A stretch of 64,000 nt of DNA, taken from positions 620,001 through 684,000 of the forward strand of contig JACJYZ010000003.1 in assembly GCA_020635855.1 (NCBI GenBank). Reading direction: 5' to 3'. Below the pieces are notes generated by a model. It saw nothing but the letters and a program-made list of their open reading frames with translations, did no database searches and was not told the DNA's origin. How positions within the stretch are numbered: position 1 is the first letter of the stretch; each line of letters opens with the position of its first letter. This document shows positions 41,811 through 50,706 of this stretch, piece after piece. A program made the translations under genes and the position numbers. This stretch comes from Flavobacteriales bacterium (GTDB lineage: Bacteria; Bacteroidota; Bacteroidia; JACJYZ01).

Positions 41811-44276
41811 TCACGATGATCCGGGCTTGCCGGTTCGTTTTTCGATTTCTTTTTCCAACAGTGGAATGATGGTGCCGGCTTCTGCGTCGAGCCGGCTGAT
41901 GAGTCCGGGGATCAGGTTTATGTCCGTTTTGTCGCGTGCTTTTGATTCGATGTCTTTGATGAGGTCGAGCATGTCCGTGAGTTCCATGTGGCGGCAGGGT
42001 GCGGAAATTTTGTGGGCTACATTGGCAACCATCTTCCAGTTGTTTTTTGCGGCTGCCTGTTTGATCTGTTGAATCCCTTCCCGGGTGCTTTGGTTGAACA
42101 CGCCGATCATGTCTGCTACGAATGTTTCGTTTCCGGATGCTGCGTCATACAGTTCCCGGAGGTTGTACTTTTTGGTTGCATTTTGTTCGGGTGATGCGGG
42201 AGGAGCATCGGAGGTTTTTCCGGCCTGTATGTTTTCGTTGGGAATGATGTGCAGGTGATCAAGCAGCTTCCGGTACAGTTCTTTTTCTTTAAAGGGTTTG
42301 GCGAGGAAATCATTCATTCCGGCTTCACGGCACAGGCGCATATCTTCCTGTGATGTAACGGCGGTGAGGGCGATGATGGGCACGGAGGCTTTGTCGCCTT
42401 CCAGTTGTGTGCGGATCATTTTGGTGGCTTCAATGCCGTCCATTTCCGGCATGCGTATATCCATCAATACGATGTCATAGTGGCGTTGCCGGAGTTCGTT
42501 CACCGCAGCTTGCCCGTCTTGTACTTCGGTAAAGCGCACGTTCCACTTTTTGAGGATGGTTGCAAGCAGGATGCGGTTGTAGGCTTCGTCATCGGCAAAG
42601 AGCACGTTGATGTTGCTCAGGTGTTCGTAGGGAACGGGGGCTTCGCCTTCCTGAGGGAGATCGCTTTCATTTCCGATGCCATAGGGAAGGGTCATTGTGA
42701 TGGTGGTACCTTTCCCGGGTAAGCTGTCCACCTGTATGTCGCCGCCCTGGATCTCCACCAGCTTTCGGGTGATGGTGAGGCCGAGTCCGGTTCCGCCGTA
42801 TTTCCTGGAGGTGTGTGTTTCCGCCTGTTCGAATTCCCGGAACACTTTTTCGAGGTGTTCTTTGTTGATGCCGATCCCCGTATCTGTCACCTTGAGTTCA
42901 AGGTATAGATTGGTGTTGCCGGAGAGGACGGGTTTTGCGTGGATGCGGATGTTCCCTTGCTCGGTAAACTTGATGGCATTTCCGACGATGTTCAGGAGGA
43001 TTTGCTTGAGTCTGACCGGGTCACCTAGCAGGATTTGGGGAACGCTGTTTTCCAATTCCCAGGTCAGGTCCAGGTTTTTTTTGATAGCCTGGGGTTTCAT
43101 GAGCAGTGTGATCTCTTCGATCAGTTTCCCGGGGTTGAACCCGATGTATTCCAGCTCCAGTTTTCCGGCTTCCAGTTTGGAATAATCCAGGATTTCGTTG
43201 ATGATGCGTAAGAGGTGATCGGCTGATTTTTTGACCATGTCCAGCTGTTCTTTCTGTTCGGGCCGGAGGTTGGATTGCAGCACCTGTTCGGTGAACCCAA
43301 CAATCGCATTCATGGGTGTGCGGATCTCATGGCTCATGGTGGCCATGAAGTTTTCACGGGCTTTCGCCAGCTGTTCAGCATCCGCCTTGGCTTCTTTGAG
43401 GATCTTGCGGTAAGCGTTGTTTTTCCGGGTGTAGTTGATGATCACAAAGCCCACAAGCAACAGCATAATTGATGCGGCAGCGCAGAAGGCGGCGATCATG
43501 CGGTTGGTTTGAATGGCCTGTGCTTCGGCTTCTCCGGTTTCTTCTTCGATGCGTTGTATCTCCTGGTCTTCCAGTTGAAGGATGAGGGTTTGTATGTGGT
43601 CGTTTACCAGTTTGCTTTGTCGGGTGAATGCAAGTTGTTTGGCTTTCATTTCCTGCGACCTTTTCAGCTCGAATTGTTGAATGCGTGCAATTTCATGTTG
43701 CATCTCTTCGATGGGGACTGGCAGTGGCTGGGCTGTGTCGGCCGGCTTTCGGCTGTTGAATATCTTGTTGAAGATATTGCTGACGGAATTTTCTTTCTCT
43801 TCTGCAGTTGATGCTTTTTTGTTCGGACCGGTTTTTAGTTTTTCCGAAATCTTTTTAAGGGCAAGGTCTACCTGGTCTCGCTCCTGCATGTTGAGGATGC
43901 TGTCCAGGATCAGGAACTTCTTTTCAATGAGTTTGCTCACGCTGTCGATCGTGGATCTTTGAAACCGGTCTTTTGCACTCAGATCATAGAGCTTGTCAAT
44001 TTTTTCATCAATGGATGTGACGGCATGATAGTAAGGTATCAGATACCGTGGTTCCTTGATGATGGAATAGGACTGTACACTGCTTTCAGCGTTTGAAATG
44101 TCCGAGAGAATGTCCTTTAAAAGGATCTGTGTGATATCCGGTTTGGCTGCATCGTTCAGCGAGTTGACGATGCCGGATATGCTTTTGTATGCGAAGATGC
44201 CTGAGGCGCCTACGATCAATACGGTGATGACAATGGCAACGATCACCTTGATTTCGAACGTAAATTGTTTTTCCAT
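41811..44276 (-). CDS. hybrid sensor histidine kinase with receiver and Hpt domains
   Basis: The 821-residue product has two membrane helices, at about 9-29 and 259-281, flanking a coiled periplasmic sensor of about 230 residues. HisKA follows with phospho-acceptor His316 in MSHEIRTPMNAI, then HATPase with GTGLGLTITRKLVEIQGG at about 490-510. A receiver lies near 560-680 with VLMDIRMPEMDG. An Hpt domain closes it at about 715-815 with the histidine in NVAHKISAP. It can run a His-Asp-His phosphorelay toward the adjacent sigma-54 regulator and receiver protein. The sensor domain resembles the CHASE3-type fold by length and helical content; ligand unknown. Confidence 0.94.
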   Translation of the reverse strand: MEKQFTFEIKVIVAIVITVLIVGASGIFAYKSISGIVNSLNDAAKPDITQILLKDILSDISNAESSVQSYSIIKEPRYLIPYYHAVTSIDEKIDKLYDLSAKDRFQRSTIDSVSKLIEKKFLILDSILNMQERDQVDLALKKISEKLKTGPNKKASTAEEKENSVSNIFNKIFNSRKPADTAQPLPVPIEEMQHEIARIQQFELKRSQEMKAKQLAFTRQSKLVNDHIQTLILQLEDQEIQRIEEETGEAEAQAIQTNRMIAAFCAAASIMLLLVGFVIINYTRKNNAYRKILKEAKADAEQLAKARENFMATMSHEIRTPMNAIVGFTEQVLQSNLRPEQKEQLDMVKKSADHLLRIINEILDYSKLEAGKLELEYIGFNPGKLIEEITLLMKPQAIKKNLDLTWELENSVPQILLGDPVRLKQILLNIVGNAIKFTEQGNIRIHAKPVLSGNTNLYLELKVTDTGIGINKEHLEKVFREFEQAETHTSRKYGGTGLGLTITRKLVEIQGGDIQVDSLPGKGTTITMTLPYGIGNESDLPQEGEAPVPYEHLSNINVLFADDEAYNRILLATILKKWNVRFTEVQDGQAAVNELRQRHYDIVLMDIRMPEMDGIEATKMIRTQLEGDKASVPIIALTAVTSQEDMRLCREAGMNDFLAKPFKEKELYRKLLDHLHIIPNENIQAGKTSDAPPASPEQNATKKYNLRELYDAASGNETFVADMIGVFNQSTREGIQQIKQAAAKNNWKMVANVAHKISAPCRHMELTDMLDLIKDIESKARDKTDINLIPGLISRLDAEAGTIIPLLEKEIEKRTGKPGSS

Positions 44277-44554
44277 ATGCGACGTATTCGTTCATCCGAC
44301 CGTGAACCGGGTATGGCAGGATCACCGGGTAGGTTGCGAAAGGTGTGCCGAGAAGTTCATCCTGATAAAGCTTTGTTGAAGATCAGATGCTTAGCTATTG
44401 TTCCAACGAAAAAGGGTGTCTGTGATTTTCGCAAAATGCAACAAACTTTTGCAAAATGAAACGGGATTGATGTTCGGTTCACCCCTTTAAAGAATCCATC
44501 TTTTGAGCAGGTGGCTTTGTTAAAAAGAGGGCAAAGTCCTTCGGTTAAAAGCAT

Positions 44555-44634
44555 GCCACCAAGACGCTAAGCCACAAAGGTTCATTGCACGAACTTTTTT
44601 TTGTTTTCCTTGGCGCCTTTGTGCCTGCGTGGTA
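44555..44634. repeat. dispersed inverted repeat, copy C
   Basis: The left arm begins GCCACCAAGACGCTAAGCCA (44555-44574) and continues to the AAAGG at 44580. The right arm ends GTGCCTGCGTGGT near 44634. It is the most diverged of the four. It occupies part of the 483-bp gap 44277-44759, whose other recognisable content is a terminator. Confidence 0.55.
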
Positions 44635-44693
44635 AAATACCAGGCGTAACATTGAAAACTTAATCGCCGTCTTGGACGGTAGGTTTCTAAGTT

Positions 44694-44733
44694 GATAAAA
44701 AAAAGCCCTGTAGCAAGTGATATGCTACAGGGC
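44694..44733 (-). terminator. terminator of the CXXCH lipoprotein gene
   Basis: On the minus strand an 11-bp perfect stem, GCCCTGTAGCA with TGCTACAGGGC around a 7-nt loop (44705-44733), is followed by eight T residues. It lies 26 bp after the stop of the gene that begins at 46208. Confidence 0.93.
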
Positions 44734-44759
44734 CAGGCATGGGGAAGACGCAATCCCTC

Positions 44760-46208
44760 TTACTTGTTCGTAATGATGTTGCCCTGGATGGACCAGGCGA
44801 AATCCACCCGAACGCGGTTGTTGAAGTAACCCGTGTCGTTCAGGTCTACATACTGGTCGGTTGAATAACCGAGGGCAGCGCTACCGGTATCAGCCGTGGC
44901 AAATACGTGGCAGCTCATGCAGTTGGTTTGCACGCCGTAGATGAAGTTCTTGTTGAGTTTACTGGGATTGCTTGCAAATACATTCGGACCGAAACCTGCT
45001 TCGAGGAAAGGATTGAAGCCAATCACGGCGGTCACACCTTTGTTGGTTCCTCCGGTGATGGGTTGGTTGGGCCATACCATGTTGTAGGCGGTAGACACGG
45101 CGTAGTGCCTGGCGGCGCCTTTGATGTAACTGTTTTGCAAGGTAGCGGCAAACGAGGAACTGGGGGCAAAGGGAGTTCCCGGGTTGGGTGCCCAATAGTA
45201 GGTTTGCCAGGTCCAGTTGCTGATCTCCTTTGAAGTAACGTGCATGGCTACGAGCATGGCCAGATCACCGGCGTCTGCCACCACACCTTGGGTTTGCTGT
45301 TGTTGGTTCAGGTAGGCAGCCATGGTGCTGTCAACGGTGAAGTAGAGGAAGTCGGTCAGGTTGCAGGTGGATGCTTCCGTGCGGGGTTCGTCTTGTTTCA
45401 CTGGCGTCAGCGGTTTGCCGGGTGTTTGTCCGTTGTTCACATCCACAAACACGTAGCTGTCCCATGTATCGTTTGCCGGGTCGAAAGCACGTGGTGGGTT
45501 GGGGGTGCCTGGCCATGCCGGCATGCGGATGTAACCGTCGCTTCTCTTGCCCACGTAATAGGTGGGTTTGATGGTGATGGCGTCAGACGGAAATGCAGGG
45601 ATGGCGCCGATGGCCCCGGGTCTCTTGTAGCTGTCGAGCACCGACTGTTTCAGGATCTGGTTGGTGAGGGCGTAGTTGGCTGCGGCCGGACTGTAAGCTA
45701 CCGTTACCCAGAAATTGTTGCCTTTGCCGGCAGACGTATCGGTGCCTCCGCCGAACCGTGCACGTGCAATGGCGGCATGCACAAACTGGTTGGGCTTGGC
45801 GAGCGGGGTGCGGGCTACCTTACCCCGGCTGGTTTTTGTGTTGCTCTGGGTCATGTCTTTGATCTCGGAGATGCCCAGCCATGTTTCGTACACCAGCAAG
45901 GAATCACCCTTGTACACTTCACCCGAGTTGGCTGTGAGCCCGGCCCAGATGTTCCATGCGTGGTTGTAAATGCTGGTGGTGTCGCGGTTGTTCAGCCAAG
46001 TATAAATGGTGTTGGAATCTGTCGGGAACTGGAAGCTCCCGAAGGTTTTCAGGTTAACGGACTGGATGGTGTCCACCGCTGGCGGCTCTTTTGTTTCGGT
46101 GTCGTCTTTCGGTTGTTGGTTGCAATTGACAAGCATGATGCTGGCAGCGATGCCGCCCAGTACAAGGCCTATCATGGTGGTTTTGGTGCGCATAACGGGT
46201 GTTTTCAT
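44760..46208 (-). CDS. lipoprotein with one CXXCH heme-binding motif
   Basis: The 482-residue product begins MKTPVMRTKTTMIG with a lipoprotein signal ending at a cysteine in SIMLVNCNQQ. The long body has no recognised repeat. Near its C-terminus lies NCMSCHVFATADTG, one CXXCH c-type heme site, followed by YSTDQYVDLNDTGYF. Only one heme motif is present, so it should be a monoheme electron-transfer or catalytic lipoprotein. CcmF, CcmE and CcmC, which mature such proteins, are encoded at the far end of the window. The family is not named by me. Confidence 0.7.
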   Translation of the reverse strand: MKTPVMRTKTTMIGLVLGGIAASIMLVNCNQQPKDDTETKEPPAVDTIQSVNLKTFGSFQFPTDSNTIYTWLNNRDTTSIYNHAWNIWAGLTANSGEVYKGDSLLVYETWLGISEIKDMTQSNTKTSRGKVARTPLAKPNQFVHAAIARARFGGGTDTSAGKGNNFWVTVAYSPAAANYALTNQILKQSVLDSYKRPGAIGAIPAFPSDAITIKPTYYVGKRSDGYIRMPAWPGTPNPPRAFDPANDTWDSYVFVDVNNGQTPGKPLTPVKQDEPRTEASTCNLTDFLYFTVDSTMAAYLNQQQQTQGVVADAGDLAMLVAMHVTSKEISNWTWQTYYWAPNPGTPFAPSSSFAATLQNSYIKGAARHYAVSTAYNMVWPNQPITGGTNKGVTAVIGFNPFLEAGFGPNVFASNPSKLNKNFIYGVQTNCMSCHVFATADTGSAALGYSTDQYVDLNDTGYFNNRVRVDFAWSIQGNIITNK

Positions 46209-46478
46209 TTTGATGCTACGTAGATGCATAAGACATTCCGCCCGACCCGGGCATGCACAGGCATGACGCGGACCGGATCCGGTTATTCTGAACAGAACGC
46301 CTTGCGGTGTTCTGCTTCCACACGAAAGTTATACTGGGTGATTCCTCCGTACAGAAATCTGGGCAAGTGTAGAGATTCCTCCGGTGATCTCAAAGGAGGC
46401 GGAATGAAATGTTGATAAGTTGTTAATCAATCAAGGCTCTGCAGCTCAAACGAAGGGAATACGCCTACGGTGAAACGT

Positions 46479-47996
46479 TTATCGGGAGGAGGGTAACCCA
46501 TAAATCATCCTTGATTTTCCCGACCCTGTTCTGCCGATATACAATTGATAGGGCATCGGTGTCTTGACTTCCCTTCCTGTCAGGTCGAACAGTTTTTCTA
46601 TTAACTCGGGCCTATCATCCTGTGCCTCCTCAATCCCGTTCACCGGACACGTGCCCACCAGGTCATCCACCTGAAACGGCATGGATCCAATCATCCCGAT
46701 TCCATAAGGTACCCACACCATGTATGTGCCGGTATCGGTTACGGTGATGGATTGTGTGGTGGAGCCATCTGACCATAAATAGGAAGCTGCCGTTGGTGCC
46801 GTCAGTACCAGGTCACCCACCGGGCGATCACAACTGATCTCCGGCCTGGGTAGGGTAAAATCGAGATCCTGGGCGAAGCTTCTGTAGGCTGCCACCGAGT
46901 CGCGGAAGTATACATTCACCATGGGTTGATCATTGGCGTCAATCAAAGTGAAAGATGGTGCGGGCCGATAGATGAGGCCCCAGTTGATCAGGTGGAGGTC
47001 GTCGCTTCGGTGTTGGTGGCTGCCCATCGCCATGGTGTATGTGGATGGTTGATGGGTGTATGACCATGCTTCCGCGTATTCCATTTTGGCGGTGTCCAGG
47101 GTATACTCAACGGCGTGGGACGGACCGGAAGGATTGTTGTTGTTAAACATCGAATAGCGACCGTTGCCAAGCTTGCGGATGTGGTGCTGCCCGCTGAACG
47201 GCGTACCCGATGTCAGCGTAAAGTCGGACATGCTGCCGCCCCATCTCCACATGATGGCGCCGGTGGTTCGGTTCACCTTATAGATGGTACTGGTGTGCCG
47301 TCCCGACAAAAGGAAATTCCCGTCGTCATCCATCTCAATCGCATTGAAGTGCAGGTAGTCGAAAGCATTGGGGTTGTAGTTGAAGCCGTCGATGAATTCG
47401 GTCGGGTGGATGTGGTCGGTGCTCGTCCAGGAGAAGAGCAGCTGGTTGTTCTCGTCAAACTCATACAGGGTGTTGGCAATCACATTTTCGTTGGCCAGTC
47501 CCTGTTGTCCGTTGAATGTGTAGGCACTCAGATCCATGACCGTGTCTTTCACCCCGAACACGATCTTGTGGTGGTTGGATGTGAGCGTATACTCATGTCC
47601 GTCGAATGTGATACCCGTAGGTGCAGCCAGTGTATCTACCGGGTTCAGGCTGGTATCCATTTCGATGAAGCGCACACCTTGCGGTCCGGATTGATAGTAA
47701 ACAAAGCGCTGGAATTCGGGGTGGTACTCAAAACCGCTCCGGACGGTATTGTCGGATGCGAACCAGGCCAGGTATCCGTCGGCATCGAGGATGGCCATGT
47801 CGCGGTTACCGGTTTTCCCATTCAGCATCGAAGTGGTGGTGAGAAAGTAGCCGCTGTATCCGGATGACAGCTGTTCGAATTCGTATGCCGGAAATCCTAC
47901 CGGTACGGGACGGTTGAAGTTTTGCGCGTGTACCGCTCCGCAGAGCAGGGTGATCAGCAACGGAAGTTGAGGACGGAGACGGTTTTTCATCAACAC
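46479..47996 (-). CDS. arylsulfotransferase-like (ASST) secreted protein
   Basis: The 505-residue product has a signal peptide to about residue 24 (GAVHAQ). A beta-propeller follows with TFDGHEYTLTSNHHKIVFG, SWTSTDHIHP, NAIEMDDDGNFLLSGRHTST and GAIMWRWGG. This matches the arylsulfotransferase family, which moves sulfate from phenolic sulfates to other phenols, with histidines of the GHE and HHI segments in the active site. The C-terminus (DLTGREVKTPMPYQLYIGR) resembles a type A sorting signal of the type IX system, so secretion to the surface is likely. The MBL gene starts upstream on the same strand with a 1-bp gap. Confidence 0.8.
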   Translation of the reverse strand: MLMKNRLRPQLPLLITLLCGAVHAQNFNRPVPVGFPAYEFEQLSSGYSGYFLTTTSMLNGKTGNRDMAILDADGYLAWFASDNTVRSGFEYHPEFQRFVYYQSGPQGVRFIEMDTSLNPVDTLAAPTGITFDGHEYTLTSNHHKIVFGVKDTVMDLSAYTFNGQQGLANENVIANTLYEFDENNQLLFSWTSTDHIHPTEFIDGFNYNPNAFDYLHFNAIEMDDDGNFLLSGRHTSTIYKVNRTTGAIMWRWGGSMSDFTLTSGTPFSGQHHIRKLGNGRYSMFNNNNPSGPSHAVEYTLDTAKMEYAEAWSYTHQPSTYTMAMGSHQHRSDDLHLINWGLIYRPAPSFTLIDANDQPMVNVYFRDSVAAYRSFAQDLDFTLPRPEISCDRPVGDLVLTAPTAASYLWSDGSTTQSITVTDTGTYMVWVPYGIGMIGSMPFQVDDLVGTCPVNGIEEAQDDRPELIEKLFDLTGREVKTPMPYQLYIGRTGSGKSRMIYGLPSSR

Positions 47997-47997
47997 A

Positions 47998-48837
47998 TTA
48001 TAAAGCCGATAGCGGGAATGTCTCTTTTACCCTCACACCGCGTTCGGTCATTTGCAGGGTGCAGCACTCGTTTTCGGGGTCGTGTTCGAGGAAGAGCACG
48101 TATTCATTTTCTACTGCCTCACGCAGGAATTTTTCTTTTTCATCCAATGTGATCAGCGGGCGCACATCATAGCTCATCACATAAGAAAGGGGGATGTGTC
48201 CGACCGAAGGCAGCAGGTCGGCCATGTACACGAGGGTGCGACCTTTGTATGGGATCTTAGGAACCATCATCGCTTCGGTGTGCCCGTATGCTTTCAGTAC
48301 GGAGAGTCCCTTTATTACCTCACTTCCGTCGTTCACGAATTTCAGTTGTCCGCTTTCCTGGATGGGGAGGATGTTTTCTTTCAGGAAGGATGCCTTCTCT
48401 CGGGCATTCGGATGTACGGCCCATTCCCAGTGATCCTTTTCCGACCAGTAAACGGCATTGCGGAATGCCGGTTCGTAGCCTTCTCCGGAAGCGCGTTTTT
48501 TGATGCTGCCACCGCAGTGGTCGAAATGGAGATGGGTGAGGAACACGTCGGTCACATCATCAAAACCGAACCCCGCACTTCGCATGGTTTTTTCCAACGT
48601 GTCATCTCCGTGCAGGAAATAGTAACCGAAAAACTTCTCGCTTTGTTTGTCGCCCATGCCATTGTCGATCAGCATCAGGCGGTCGCCCTCTTCAACCAGC
48701 AGGCAGCGCATGGCCCAGCTGCACATGTTGTTCTCATCGGCCGGGTTGGTTTTGTTCCAAATGCTTTTTGGTACTACACCGAACATGGCTCCTCCGTCTA
48801 ACTTGAAATTACCGGCGTTCACAGGATATACATTCAT
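47998..48837 (-). CDS. MBL-fold metallo-hydrolase
   Basis: The 279-residue product begins MNVYPVNAGNFKLDGGAMFG. The metal site is THLHFDHCGG (HXHXDH), with LIDNGMGD before it and a later GHTEAMMVP histidine, the usual metallo-beta-lactamase-fold ligands. Relatives hydrolyse lactones, phosphodiesters or thioesters, and the sequence does not settle the substrate. The ATG at 48837 removes 35 upstream codons that have no family similarity. It lies 1 bp upstream of the ASST gene, so the two may be one operon. Confidence 0.88.
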   Translation of the reverse strand: MNVYPVNAGNFKLDGGAMFGVVPKSIWNKTNPADENNMCSWAMRCLLVEEGDRLMLIDNGMGDKQSEKFFGYYFLHGDDTLEKTMRSAGFGFDDVTDVFLTHLHFDHCGGSIKKRASGEGYEPAFRNAVYWSEKDHWEWAVHPNAREKASFLKENILPIQESGQLKFVNDGSEVIKGLSVLKAYGHTEAMMVPKIPYKGRTLVYMADLLPSVGHIPLSYVMSYDVRPLITLDEKEKFLREAVENEYVLFLEHDPENECCTLQMTERGVRVKETFPLSAL

Positions 48838-48921
48838 TGCTTCAAAGTTTGTTGAACGAAAGTAACAATTATTCCACGAGGGAATTTGTGTATATTCAAA
48901 CCCGGTAAATAAAAGGCGATG

Positions 48922-48995
48922 GACACGAAGGCACAAAGACACAAAGTGTGTTGAGGTGATCGGTAAATATCTTCGTGTCGGTGCGCCTTCGTGGC
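48922..48995. repeat. dispersed inverted repeat, copy D
   Basis: The left arm is GACACGAAGGCACAAAGACA (48922-48941) plus CAAAG, and the right arm is CTTCGTGTCGGTGCGCCTTC (48971-48990) plus GTGGC. It lies between divergent mbl and mpl genes and ends 26 bp before the mpl ATG, so it may also influence their expression. Confidence 0.65.
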
Positions 48996-49021
48996 GAACT
49001 TTTTGAAAAACTGAAAGGAAG

Positions 49022-50386
49022 ATGAGGGTTCATTTTATTGCCATCGGAGGCAGTGCCATGCACAACCTGGCGTTGGCCATGCATGCATCCGGTCATGACG
49101 TCACCGGATCGGATGATGAGATCTTTGAGCCTTCGCTCAGTCGCCTGCGCAATGCGGGCATCCTGCCCGACAAGATGGGGTGGGATGCAAGCCGCATCAC
49201 GTCTGACCTGGACGCGGTAATCCTGGGTATGCATGCGCGCAACGACAACCAGGAATTGATCCGGGCGCGTGAGCTCGGACTCAGTATTCAGTCCTACCCC
49301 GAATTCATTTACTCGGTTTCACAAAACAAGAAACGTGTGGTGATCGGCGGCAGCCACGGCAAGACCACGGTCACCAGCATGATCATGCATGTGCTCAAAA
49401 GTTGCCAGGTGGATTTCGACTACCTGGTGGGTGCACAGCTGGAAGGCTTCGAACGCATGGTGCGCATCAGCGATGCACCGCTGATTGTGATCGAGGGGGA
49501 TGAATACTTGTCGTCGCCACTGGATCTGCGACCGAAGTTCCATTGGTACAGGCCGCACGTGGCCATTGTTACTGGCATTGCGTGGGACCACATCAATGTA
49601 TTTCCAACGTGGGAGAACTACCTCGAACAGTTTGATATTTTCCTATCACTCATTGAAGACAACGGTGTGCTCGTTTACAACAGCGACGATACCAACCTGG
49701 TGGCGCTGGCGGAAAAGCAGAAAGGACGCATCACCCTGGAGCCTTATGCCACGCCCCCGCATGTGATCCGCAACGGGGTCACCGCCTTGCAAGTGAATGG
49801 GCACGAAACATTGTTGCAAGTGTTCGGAAAACATAACCTGCAGAACCTGGCAGGTGCGATGCATGTGTGCATGCACCTGGGCATTTCGAAAGCGGATTTT
49901 CTTTCCGCTATTTCCACGTTTCAGGGTGCGGCGAAGCGACTGGAAAAAATAGCGGAGACGCAGGATGCAGTCGTATTCAAAGATTTCGCACATGCTCCGT
50001 CCAAACTGAAAGCGGCATTGTCTGCCGTAAGGGAACAGTTCCCGGAGCGCAGCCTGACCGCGGTGATGGAGTTGCATACGTTCAGCAGCCTGAACAAAGC
50101 GTTCTTGTCGCAGTATGCGGGATGCATGGATCCGGCTGACAGGGCCATCGTGTATTTCAACCCGCACACCATCGAGCACAAACGATTGGAGCCGATCAGT
50201 ACCGAGCAGGTGAAGGAGGCTTTCGGTAAACCCGACCTGGAGGTGTTTACGGATGCGAAGGAACTGGTGCGTGAACTCAAAGACTTTGCCTGGCAAAACA
50301 GCGCGTTGCTATTGATGACGTCGGGCAATTTCGAGGGGGTGGATCTGAATGCGTTCGGAAGGGAGTTGCTGGAGAGAAGTTTGTAG
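49022..50386 (+). CDS. mpl: UDP-N-acetylmuramate:L-alanyl-gamma-D-glutamyl-meso-diaminopimelate ligase
   Basis: The 454-residue product is a Mur-ligase-fold enzyme. IAIGGSAMHNLALAMHASGH opens the Rossmann-like domain, GGSHGKTTVTSMIMH is the ATP-binding P-loop, and EGDEYLSSPLDLRPKF plus FAHAPSKLKAAL are typical of Mpl. It attaches a recycled tripeptide to UDP-MurNAc in murein recycling. The family layout is complete. It follows repeat copy D and precedes a gene-free stretch of 320 bp. Confidence 0.95.
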   Translation: MRVHFIAIGGSAMHNLALAMHASGHDVTGSDDEIFEPSLSRLRNAGILPDKMGWDASRITSDLDAVILGMHARNDNQELIRARELGLSIQSYPEFIYSVSQNKKRVVIGGSHGKTTVTSMIMHVLKSCQVDFDYLVGAQLEGFERMVRISDAPLIVIEGDEYLSSPLDLRPKFHWYRPHVAIVTGIAWDHINVFPTWENYLEQFDIFLSLIEDNGVLVYNSDDTNLVALAEKQKGRITLEPYATPPHVIRNGVTALQVNGHETLLQVFGKHNLQNLAGAMHVCMHLGISKADFLSAISTFQGAAKRLEKIAETQDAVVFKDFAHAPSKLKAALSAVREQFPERSLTAVMELHTFSSLNKAFLSQYAGCMDPADRAIVYFNPHTIEHKRLEPISTEQVKEAFGKPDLEVFTDAKELVRELKDFAWQNSALLLMTSGNFEGVDLNAFGRELLERSL

Positions 50387-50396
50387 TTTGCTTCGC

Positions 50397-50417
50397 CCTC
50401 CGTAGCTTCAGCGGAGG
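50397..50417. repeat. small dispersed hairpin, copy 1
   Basis: CCTCCG and CGGAGG form a 6-bp stem around TAGCTTCAG, 11 bp after the mpl stop. A second copy with 19 of 21 matching positions lies in the opposite orientation at 60367-60387, and in both cases a 7-bp-period array follows. It is not followed by a T run. Confidence 0.5.
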
Positions 50418-50458
50418 AGGGTGGTTTCCGGTTGGTAGTTGGATAGCATACGAGATCC

Positions 50459-50488
50459 AACTTGAGACTCCTCACTTGAGACTTACTT
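50459..50488. repeat. 7-bp-period array 1
   Basis: The run is built of ACTTGAG, ACTCCTC, ACTTGAG, ACTTACT units. It is intergenic, in the 320-bp gap 50387-50706 between mpl and the integrase-type transposase. The same style of repeat recurs to 60.4 kb. Confidence 0.55.
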
Positions 50489-50675
50489 CCGGGGTGTACC
50501 AATCCCCGCCCCTCCCTGCCGGAAAGAGAGTGGGATGCATTGTCCATTTGCTTTCTATTAAAAAGCGTTGCTTATAAGCAACATCCCCTTTAAACTTCTT
50601 GCTGGGCAAGCATTCCGTAGTAACAAGTTAAATACCGGTATTGTTCCCGCAGGTCTCAACACAGCTTTTTGGTAA

Positions 50676-50699
50676 AACGGGGCTTCTCCAGACCCCGTT
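50676..50699. terminator. hairpin at the end of the transposase gene
   Basis: AACGGGG (50676-50682) pairs perfectly with CCCCGTT (50693-50699) around a 10-nt loop, 8 bp beyond the transposase stop. It lacks a strong T run on either strand, so it may be a terminator or part of an element end. Confidence 0.45.
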
Positions 50700-50706
50700 G
50701 CTGGTA

